5,618 nucleotides of DNA from an uncultured Myxococcales bacterium. GTDB taxonomy: Bacteria > Myxococcota > UBA727 > VGSZ01. Location of the stretch: contig CAJBHN010000637.1 of assembly GCA_903952805.1 (NCBI GenBank), forward strand, positions 1 to 5,618, written 5' to 3'. This document shows, in pieces, positions 1-4,909 of this stretch (positions are counted from its first letter, which is position 1; every line of letters begins with the position of its first letter). The notes under the pieces are model-generated. The model searched no databases and had not been told where the DNA came from. It saw only the letters and a program-made list of their open reading frames with translations. The position numbers were made by a program, and so were the translations under genes.

Positions 1-831
1 GCGGCGGCGCAGGCCGGCGACCAGCAGGGCCAGGGCGCCAAAGGCCGGGAACGAGCCAGCGGCGTTGAAGGGGCAGCCGGAGGGAGCGGGCTCGACCTCG
101 TCGTCACGGCTGGAGCCGCCGTCTTCGCCTTCGCCTTCGCCTTCGCCTTCGCCTTCGCCACCGGTGGGGCAGACGACGTCGGAGGCAAACACGCAGAAGT
201 CGCCGGTGTCGCAGATGCCGTTGTTGCAGGTGGCGCCTTCGCCGCACTGCTCGTCGCATTCACAGGTCGAGGGACCGCAGGTGGTGTTGAACAGGGCACA
301 ATCGATGGCAATGTTCGACGTCAGCGCGAGCGTATCGGCTGCGTCGCCGAGGCAAAGCACGGCGACATTGCCGACGCACGCACCCTGGGCGCCGGGCGCG
401 CAAGCAGGACCAACATGGGCAACGCAGGTGTCGCCGGAGCCATCGGCGTTGAGTTGGCAGGTGGCGTCGCCAGCGCACATGACGCTACCCGCTGCGTCGT
501 TGTCAGCTTCGTCCTGGTTGGTGAGGGGGCTGAAGCCGATGCAGGCGCCACCGACAGGAGCCTCGCAGCCGAGACCGACGTCCGCACAGGCACCGACGCA
601 GCCAATCGCTGCTGTGCAGGCGCCATCATTGGGCAGGCCGAAGCCTTCGGTGCAGGTAATGGCCTTCTCGACCGGGGCGGCCGGATCGGTCGTCGCATCA
701 CAAATCTGGATGGTGCCATCAGAGTTGCAGGTTGCTTCAAACCCAGCAGCGACGCAGGCCGCTTGGGCTGAGGCGCTGTTTGCAACGACGAACGAGAGGG
801 CAGAAGCGGCAAGTGCGGCGCGGAGGTACAT
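1..831 (-). CDS. Exported cysteine-rich protein with (Gly-Glu)6 linker and MYXO-CTERM-like sorting tail (3' end at window edge)
   Basis: Seen: 277 codons are open from the ATG at 831-829 to base 1 with no stop, so the stop lies just outside the window. Residues 1-22 form a signal peptide (n-region MYLR, hydrophobic core, ASA cleavage site). The body has 24 cysteines, including two similar modules (C35/C44/C60/C72 and C152/C160/C178/C185) and an EGF/Dickkopf-like cluster at 190-207. A six-copy Gly-Glu linker follows at 225-236, then an acidic stretch. The tail has Cys253, a hydrophobic segment at about 261-274 and Arg275-277. Known: Cys + membrane span + Arg cluster is the layout of MYXO-CTERM signals, which myxosortases process for surface display. 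Inferred: the protein is anchored at the cell surface; its molecular function is unknown. The start is supported by GAGG 7 bases upstream. It is divergent from the lipoprotein operon. The long plus-strand frame over this region is an antisense shadow. Confidence 0.85.
   Translation of the reverse strand, partial: MYLRAALAASALSFVVANSASAQAACVAAGFEATCNSDGTIQICDATTDPAAPVEKAITCTEGFGLPNDGACTAAIGCVGACADVGLGCEAPVGGACIGFSPLTNQDEADNDAAGSVMCAGDATCQLNADGSGDTCVAHVGPACAPGAQGACVGNVAVLCLGDAADTLALTSNIAIDCALFNTTCGPSTCECDEQCGEGATCNNGICDTGDFCVFASDVVCPTGGEGEGEGEGEGEDGGSSRDDEVEPAPSGCPFNAAGSFPAFGALALLVAGLRRR
124..159 (-). repeat. Hexanucleotide tandem repeat, six perfect copies (GGCGAA, encoding Gly-Glu)
   Basis: Six uninterrupted copies of TTCGCC on the plus strand (GGCGAA in the coding sense) encode residues 225-236 of the exported protein, just before its anchoring tail. 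The unit is a multiple of three, so changes in copy number would alter the linker length without breaking the frame. Gly-Glu runs of this sort commonly precede sorting tails in myxobacterial and Bradymonadales surface proteins. Confidence 0.9.
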
Positions 832-838
832 ACGACAG

Positions 839-842
839 CCTC
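839..842 (-). promoter_or_regulatory. Ribosome binding site (GAGG) of the sorted cysteine-rich protein
   Basis: On the minus strand GAGG stands 7 bases before the ATG at 831. It fixes a start that gives a clean signal peptide. Confidence 0.6.
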
Positions 843-912
843 GAGGACCAGGGTTTGAGGGGGACGCTGAACGTGGAACCCTAGCCGACGACACTCCACC
901 TGCAAGGGAGAT

Positions 913-928
913 CACCGACATGTCGGTG
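913..928. promoter_or_regulatory. Perfect 16-bp palindrome, candidate operator
   Basis: CACCGACATGTCGGTG is a perfect inverted repeat with 8-base half-sites and no spacer, in the non-coding gap between divergent genes. The half-site core GTCGGT recurs at once downstream as GTCGGTGTCGGT (922-933), which could offer an additional half-site. Such symmetric sites typically bind dimeric repressors or activators. No regulator gene is visible nearby to pair with it. Confidence 0.5.
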
Positions 929-1049
929 TCGGTCATCGGGAGGATGCCTGCGATCCCCACCCTGCGATCTCGACCTCGCACTGCCCCTCGCCGGCTCCGA
1001 GCGGGCCTGCTCCCCGGCCCATCCGGATGCGGGCTGGCATTGCTGCACC

Positions 1050-1057
1050 GGAGGTGA
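1050..1057 (+). promoter_or_regulatory. Strong Shine-Dalgarno (GGAGGTGA) for an alternative upstream start at 1059
   Basis: This is the best match to the anti-Shine-Dalgarno sequence in this gap, but GGAGG ends only 4 bases before the in-frame ATG at 1059. Starting there adds 12 residues including His, Glu, Glu and Asp ahead of the lipoprotein signal peptide, which is atypical. It therefore competes with the site at 1080-1084. Confidence 0.45.
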
Positions 1058-1079
1058 AATGTCCGCGTCGGCATGGCAT

Positions 1080-1084
1080 GAGGA
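1080..1084 (+). promoter_or_regulatory. Ribosome binding site (GAGGA) for the preferred lipoprotein start at 1095
   Basis: GAGGA lies 10 bases before the ATG at 1095. That start gives a compact Arg-containing n-region directly before the hydrophobic core and lipobox, so it is preferred on protein grounds over 1059. Confidence 0.45.
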
Positions 1085-1094
1085 ATGCATCGAT

Positions 1095-2972
1095 ATGCGC
1101 ATGTCCATTCTTGCTTCCCGCCTGGCTCCCCGCCTCCTCACAGTCACCGTGCTGCTGACGGCGTGGTTGTCGGGCTGCTGCGTGGGAGAAGACTCCTGTG
1201 ATCTCTCGGCCGGCGCGGCGGAAACCATCGATGGCGGAGTACCCAGGGACGGCGTCAGCGCCACGCCCGGCTGTGCCGAGGAGTTGATCAGCGTCGAGGG
1301 CGATCAGCGCTGCGCGTCGTGTGACTTCGCCGGCGCCATCTGCGGCGTGCCCGTCGAAGCCGCGTGCGAGTCCCGCCAAAACAACCTGGGCTCCACCTGC
1401 CAGCTGTGCATCGCCGCCGATGGCACCGTCTTGTACGACGACTGCTTCGTCAGCGACGAGGCTGGTGCCGCGGACCTGACCTGCGAATCCACCCCGGGCA
1501 CCACCGCTGACGAGGTCTGCAGCACCTGCTTTGACAGCTCCGGCAACGCCGTCAGCTCCAGCTGCGCGCCCCTCACCGACAGCTGCACCGACTTCACCGC
1601 CGACGACGGCCGCCGCTGCTCCAGCTGCGTCCGTGACAACAACGTGGTCTTCATCACCTGTGAGGCCGCCGACATCGACCCCGTGTACTGCCTCGCCTTC
1701 GGCAACGACGTCGGCCACTGCATCGACTGTTTCGACGCCGCCGACACCTTGCTGTCGCATGCTTGTACGCCGACCGATGGCGTGGTCCGCTGCGAAGAGA
1801 TCGTGCAGCCCGAGGGGCTCGTCTGCACCATCTGCTTCGACAGCAGTGGTCTCATCACCGAGCAGCGCTGCGATGAGGGCGTGCCCCAGTTCGAGCGCTG
1901 CGAGCGCCTTGAATTCTCGGAGCAGAGTTGCAGTGTGTGCGTCGACGACAACGACGCCGTGGTCTTTGTCGACTGCGTCGCCAACAGCTGCGAGGGCGCC
2001 GCCGTCAGCGCTGGTTGCCGCAACGACGCCGATTGTGCCACCGGTCAGGCGTGTTTCGACGGCGCCTGCGTCGCCCGCAGCGGCGATGAAACGGCCCCCG
2101 AGGTCGCTCCTTCAGAGACCTGTGCGGCCCCCGCCTGCACCATGGGCCTCAACGACGCGGGCGCCGTGTGCCGCACCTGCCCCACCGCCCTGGGTACCGA
2201 GGAGACCCGCTGCATGAGCCCGTCGCCCCTCCGCTGCGAAAACCTCCCTGAGGGGGACTTGCCTCCGCTGCCCGAAGACACCGTTGGCGAGGACTTCAGC
2301 GACGGCGTCGTCGACCGCCCCTCGGCTCCCCAGGGCCGAATCTGCACCCTGTGCCGCGAACGCACGCTGGGGGTCGAAGTGTACCGAGATTGTGACGTGG
2401 TGCTGCCGCCCATCTGTGCCAACGTCGTCACCGCTGACGGCGGCACCTGCGTCGCCTGCTTTGACGCCATCACCAACGTGCCCGTCTACACCAGCTGCGG
2501 GGGCGACAGCTGCTACGCTCTGTCGACGGAGACATTGGTTGGCGCTGATGCGACAGCCCTGACTGTCGATGGCGCCGCTGCCGTCGCCGCCTGTGAACAA
2601 TGCGCGGATCCCTCTGGCCAGCAGGCCGTCAGCTGTCAGCTGCAGCAGCGCTGCAGCGGCGACCTCTTCGCCGACGCTGCCACCGCCTGCCGTGGCACCG
2701 CCCGCGTCACGATTCAGCCCATGCAGTGCGGCAACCGCTGGGAAAATTGGCGTCCCGGTCGCGCCCGCGACGATGACCTGCGCGGTCTGATGGCGTTCAC
2801 CCTCGGTGAGCATCAGCTGACGATCGAGGCGGCCACCACCCGGGACGGTGCCGTGGTCGCGTGCGCCGTCGGCGACTGCAGCTGCGCCCGCGGCGACCTC
2901 ATCGACCTCGTGGTGGCCGACGCCGACCGCGACGCCGTCTTGCGCGTCTTTGCCGCTATCCTCGTGCCGTGA
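1095..2972 (+). CDS. Cysteine-rich lipoprotein with eleven tandem four-cysteine modules
   Basis: Seen: 625 residues from the ATG at 1095 (637 from the alternative ATG at 1059). The n-region has Arg2, Arg9 and Arg13, followed by a hydrophobic core and the lipobox LSGC with lipidated Cys28. The mature part has 59 cysteines, about one residue in ten. Eleven modules of the form C-x2-C-x(6-12)-C-x(4-12)-C begin at residues 73, 102, 142, 175, 209, 244, 279, 359, 417, 452 and 500. An EGF/Dickkopf-like C-x5-C-x5-C-x4-C insert sits at 308-325. The last 90 or so residues form a separate domain containing a Cys-Ser-Cys-Ala-Arg-Gly-Asp stretch. Known: the lipobox implies export and lipid anchoring. Inferred: a rigid, disulfide-bonded or metal-binding stalk at the envelope. 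I do not recognise a named family. It is the first gene of a two-gene operon, and its stop overlaps the GTG of the next gene. Confidence 0.88.
   Translation: MRMSILASRLAPRLLTVTVLLTAWLSGCCVGEDSCDLSAGAAETIDGGVPRDGVSATPGCAEELISVEGDQRCASCDFAGAICGVPVEAACESRQNNLGSTCQLCIAADGTVLYDDCFVSDEAGAADLTCESTPGTTADEVCSTCFDSSGNAVSSSCAPLTDSCTDFTADDGRRCSSCVRDNNVVFITCEAADIDPVYCLAFGNDVGHCIDCFDAADTLLSHACTPTDGVVRCEEIVQPEGLVCTICFDSSGLITEQRCDEGVPQFERCERLEFSEQSCSVCVDDNDAVVFVDCVANSCEGAAVSAGCRNDADCATGQACFDGACVARSGDETAPEVAPSETCAAPACTMGLNDAGAVCRTCPTALGTEETRCMSPSPLRCENLPEGDLPPLPEDTVGEDFSDGVVDRPSAPQGRICTLCRERTLGVEVYRDCDVVLPPICANVVTADGGTCVACFDAITNVPVYTSCGGDSCYALSTETLVGADATALTVDGAAAVAACEQCADPSGQQAVSCQLQQRCSGDLFADAATACRGTARVTIQPMQCGNRWENWRPGRARDDDLRGLMAFTLGEHQLTIEAATTRDGAVVACAVGDCSCARGDLIDLVVADADRDAVLRVFAAILVP
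1311..2654 (+). repeat. Protein-level tandem array of eleven four-cysteine modules
   Basis: Each module has exactly four cysteines: a CxxC pair, a third cysteine usually 10-12 residues later and a fourth 4-12 residues after that. The next CxxC follows after about 9-12 residues. The most regular run (modules 3-7) has a period of 33-35 residues. Phe/Val and Asp often follow the CxxC, as in CxxCFDSSG in modules 3 and 6. The repeat is clear in protein but the DNA copies are diverged, which suggests old duplication. Half-modules flank the array and sit before module 8. Confidence 0.8.
2969..2972 (+). other. GTGA stop/start overlap coupling the two lipoprotein genes
   Basis: The GTG at 2969-2971 and the TGA at 2970-2972 share bases. 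No Shine-Dalgarno sequence is visible just upstream, which favours re-initiation by ribosomes finishing the first gene and a fixed stoichiometric link between the two proteins. Confidence 0.7.
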
Positions 2973-4180
2973 CGGTGGACCGTCGGCGGTCCTTCGCTGT
3001 GTGGGGCATGGTCGCAGCCATCGCCTGCGCCTGCACCGACGAGGTGCCTGCTCCGGCGTGGCGGATCACCCGTACCGCCGTCATGCCTCTGTCATCGCTG
3101 CCGTCGCCGTCGTGGTCAGCTGCCGACGTCGTCACTGCACCCCGCTTCGATGGGCGCTTGGCTGTGCTGCAGGCCAGCGTTGACCGTGGCGGTGCCCTGA
3201 CCGTCTGGCTGTTGGTGACCGGTGAGATGGCCGGCCGCACCAAGCCCGCCCTCGTTGTTGGCTGGCCCGGACAAGCCACGCGCGCCGTGCCGCTGACGGC
3301 GTGGCTGACGCCGCTGGAGTGGCGGTCTGGCGATGTCGTCGAGCTGACGGTGCCGCAGATGGCGCCGTCGACGTCGTCGCTGGTGGTGCGCGTGGGCATC
3401 GAGGACGCCGGGCGTCGCTGGTCGGTGCAGGGGGGCGGTCGCGCGGTCCACGACGGCCTGGTCGACGTCGCGGTGGCGGTGCCGGTCGGGCTGCTGGGCG
3501 ATAACCCGGTGGGGGCCACCGACGATCCACCGGGCACCCTCGAGGTGCGGCGCCGCGCCGGTCCCATCCTGATCGACGGCGCCCTCGATGAGCCCGATTG
3601 GCAGCGCGCTCCATCATTCACCCTCGTGCCCTGGAAGGCGGGGGCCCCCGTGAGTCAGGCCACGGTCGTGCGTCTGCTGTGGGACGAGACGTCGCTGTAC
3701 CTGGCCTTTGACGTCGACGACGACGATCCGCATTCGCCGTATTCGCGACGCGATGACCCCCTGTACGAGAGCGAGGCGCTGGAAATCTTCATCGACGCCG
3801 ACGGCGACGGCGACGTCTACGTCGAGCTCCAATGCGCACCGACCAACGTCCACTTCGACGCGGCCTTCAGCGGCGGTCCTCGCCAGCATATGGACACGGC
3901 GTGGGACGCTCCCTTCATCACCGCGACCGTCCCTCGTGAGGACGGGGGCGTGCCCGGCTACCGTCAGGAATGGCGCATCCCCGTCACCGCCCTCAAGGGC
4001 ATTCCAGTCGGCGAACCTCGTGCCGGCGCCCGCTGGCGGGCCAACATCTTTCGCCTGGAACGCCGACGGCAGGGAGAGCGAGTGACGTCGACGGAGGCAT
4101 CGGCGCTCTCTCCCCCCGAGCGCAGTGATTTCCATGCTCTCGACCGCTTCGGCACGCTTCGCTTCACCGATCGTCGCTGA
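2969..4180 (+). CDS. Lipoprotein with C-terminal CBM9-like carbohydrate-binding domain
   Basis: Seen: 403 residues from the GTG at 2969, which overlaps the previous stop as GTGA. Arg5-7 precede a hydrophobic stretch and an AIAC lipobox with Cys20. Upstream ATG 2861 lies inside the previous gene and gives an Arg-rich, non-secretory N-terminus, so it was rejected. Residues 30-190 form an unassigned, probably beta-rich domain. Residues 199-399 match the CBM9-like/DOMON-like pattern: IDGALDEPDW at 202-211, then LWDETSLYLAFDVDDDD, then EIFIDADGDGDVYVE at 272-286 with an acidic metal-loop look, a GYRQEWRIP strand at 330-338, and a closing RFGTLRF. Known: CBM9-like domains bind sugars in secreted proteins. 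Inferred: an envelope-anchored glycan-binding protein working with the upstream lipoprotein. It has only three cysteines, unlike its partner. No separate ribosome site is seen, so translational coupling is likely. Confidence 0.85.
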   Translation: MTVDRRRSFAVWGMVAAIACACTDEVPAPAWRITRTAVMPLSSLPSPSWSAADVVTAPRFDGRLAVLQASVDRGGALTVWLLVTGEMAGRTKPALVVGWPGQATRAVPLTAWLTPLEWRSGDVVELTVPQMAPSTSSLVVRVGIEDAGRRWSVQGGGRAVHDGLVDVAVAVPVGLLGDNPVGATDDPPGTLEVRRRAGPILIDGALDEPDWQRAPSFTLVPWKAGAPVSQATVVRLLWDETSLYLAFDVDDDDPHSPYSRRDDPLYESEALEIFIDADGDGDVYVELQCAPTNVHFDAAFSGGPRQHMDTAWDAPFITATVPREDGGVPGYRQEWRIPVTALKGIPVGEPRAGARWRANIFRLERRRQGERVTSTEASALSPPERSDFHALDRFGTLRFTDRR

Positions 4181-4207
4181 CGACCTGCCGACACCGTCGA
4201 TGGCTGC
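4181..4207. other. 27-bp convergent gap with no clear terminator
   Basis: The lipoprotein operon and the minus-strand hydroxylase gene converge here. Only a 4-bp stem (GTCG/CGAC, 4173-4184) that spans the upstream stop is visible, with no T-run, so no intrinsic terminator can be called. Rho-dependent ending or transcriptional overlap is possible. Confidence 0.5.
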
Positions 4208-4765
4208 TCAGGCCGCGCGGCGGAGACGGTAGTGATCGGCGGCCGAAGCGCGGACGTCGCCGGTATTGGGGTCGATGAGCCACTGCATCGCCAGCCGCTC
4301 GGGGACGGTGATGACGCCGGGTCCTTCGTGGGTGCCAAAGACCAGGTCCCACAGCGGCGAGGTGACGCCGTGGTTGGCCCGTGGATTGCCGAAATGGTGG
4401 TGGAAATGATGACGGCGCAAGGCGCGGCCATAGCCGGTGAAGCCTTCATGGGTGTGCGCCCGTCGGTGCACCGTTTCGTACGCGACGTACATGCCGACAA
4501 AGCCGACGGTGAAGGCGAGGCCGGTGTCGAGGTCGGCGACCAGCGCCATGATGGCCGCGAGGGCGGCGCTCATGAAAACGGCGACCGTCGCCTTTTTCCA
4601 GGTGGCCGCGAAGTAGGCGCCCTCGCTGTGATGGCGGGTGTGCTCGACGGAGAAAAAGTTGGGCATGGTCCGTCGGTCGTGGCCAAGAAAACGGTGCAGC
4701 ACATATTCCAGGAAAGTCCACAGCAGGCTCCCCACCAGCGCCGCTGCCACCCATGTGATCACCAT
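4208..4765 (-). CDS. Fatty acid hydroxylase / sterol desaturase family membrane enzyme
   Basis: Seen: 185 residues with the histidine boxes of the family: HRFLGH (24-29), HTRHH (42-46), HRRAHTH (100-106) and HHFHHH (119-124), then the conserved NHGVTSPLWDLVFGT (131-145). Hydrophobic segments lie at about 3-20, 58-78 and 82-98. The opening WTFLEYVLHR resembles the catalytic domain of fatty acid 2-hydroxylases. Known: the histidines hold a di-iron centre that uses O2 to hydroxylate or desaturate lipid substrates in the membrane. Inferred: 2-hydroxylation of fatty acyl chains in membrane or sphingolipid-type lipids is the best guess; the exact substrate is open. CrtZ-type carotenoid hydroxylase is less likely because the motif spacing and the VTSPLWD tail differ. 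The ATG at 4765 is fixed by GGGAGGT 5 bases upstream. The frame stays open to 5599, but that extension is antisense to the next gene. Confidence 0.9.
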   Translation of the reverse strand: MVITWVAAALVGSLLWTFLEYVLHRFLGHDRRTMPNFFSVEHTRHHSEGAYFAATWKKATVAVFMSAALAAIMALVADLDTGLAFTVGFVGMYVAYETVHRRAHTHEGFTGYGRALRRHHFHHHFGNPRANHGVTSPLWDLVFGTHEGPGVITVPERLAMQWLIDPNTGDVRASAADHYRLRRAA

Positions 4766-4770
4766 GACCG

Positions 4771-4777
4771 ACCTCCC
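4771..4777 (-). promoter_or_regulatory. Ribosome binding site (GGGAGGT) that decides the hydroxylase start
   Basis: On the minus strand GGGAGGT ends 5 bases before the ATG at 4765. It selects this short start over upstream in-frame codons reaching to 5599. Confidence 0.75.
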
Positions 4778-4871
4778 GCCGTTGCTGCGCCTCGAAACCC
4801 CGGAAATCGTGACCATATCGCCATAACATGAATGGCTTTCATTGAAATAGGCACGAGACACCCCAACGGGC

Positions 4872-4903
4872 GGCTTGCCCCCCGTCGGTCCACAGGGCAA
4901 GCC
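4872..4903 (+). promoter_or_regulatory. 9-bp-stem hairpin just upstream of the CsgG/TolB-like gene start
   Basis: GGCTTGCCC (4872-4880) and GGGCAAGCC (4895-4903) are perfect reverse complements separated by 14 bases. The 3' arm ends 6 bases before the ATG at 4910 and holds the only purine-rich, weakly Shine-Dalgarno-like bases there. It could restrain translation or be a protein-binding site. There is no T-tract, so it is not a typical terminator. Confidence 0.45.
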
Positions 4904-4909
4904 TGATGT

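Larger units (their letters stand above)
832..1094. promoter_or_regulatory. Divergent intergenic control region between the sorted protein and the lipoprotein operon
   Basis: About 260 bases separate the two divergent starts and must hold promoters in both directions. Visible elements are a perfect 16-bp palindrome (913-928), an imperfect 14-bp tandem repeat (947-974, 12 of 14 bases shared), a GC-rich inverted repeat (GGGCC 1003-1007 with GGCCC 1016-1020) and the 8-base palindrome ATCCGGAT (1021-1028). A weak minus-strand promoter reading is TTGCAG (900-905) with TAGGGT (878-883), spacer 16. Each of its boxes matches the sigma-70 consensus at only three of six positions, so it is speculative. 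No convincing plus-strand promoter boxes were found. Confidence 0.5.
4766..4909. promoter_or_regulatory. Divergent promoter region between the hydroxylase and the CsgG/TolB-like gene
   Basis: This 144-base gap contains a locally AT-richer stretch at about 4803-4850, unlike the surrounding coding DNA, which is where promoters are expected. TTGAAA at 4842-4847 matches a plus-strand -35 box at five of six bases, but no good -10 lies 16-18 bases further on. On the minus strand TGTTATGG (within 4821-4828) could serve as an extended -10. Neither call is firm. Confidence 0.4.

Noticed and set aside
65..1057. Long plus-strand open frame (330 residues, Pro/Ser-rich)
   Set aside because: It is antisense to the minus-strand exported protein, which has a signal peptide, regular cysteines and a sorting tail. 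The Ser-Pro run is just the complement of the Gly-Glu repeat. GC-rich DNA makes such shadows common.
933..1760. Minus-strand open frame (275 residues, Gly/Ala/Val-rich)
   Set aside because: It is antisense to the lipoprotein gene, with biased composition and no motifs; a codon-bias shadow.
2112..2813. Minus-strand open frame (233 residues)
   Set aside because: It lies entirely opposite the cysteine-rich lipoprotein, which shows clear module structure; it has no recognisable motif.
2877..2900. RGD tripeptide in the C-terminal domain of the cysteine-rich lipoprotein as an adhesion motif
   Set aside because: Three residues are too short to support integrin-like binding in a bacterium of unknown lifestyle; treated as chance.
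2861..2968. N-terminal extension of the CBM9-like lipoprotein from the ATG at 2861
   Set aside because: The added 36 residues are mostly Arg/Pro, overlap the end of the previous gene and bury the lipoprotein signal peptide. The GTG at 2969 fits far better.
4173..4184. Possible terminator hairpin between convergent genes
   Set aside because: The stem is only 4 bp, it overlaps the stop codon of the upstream gene, and it lacks a T-run.
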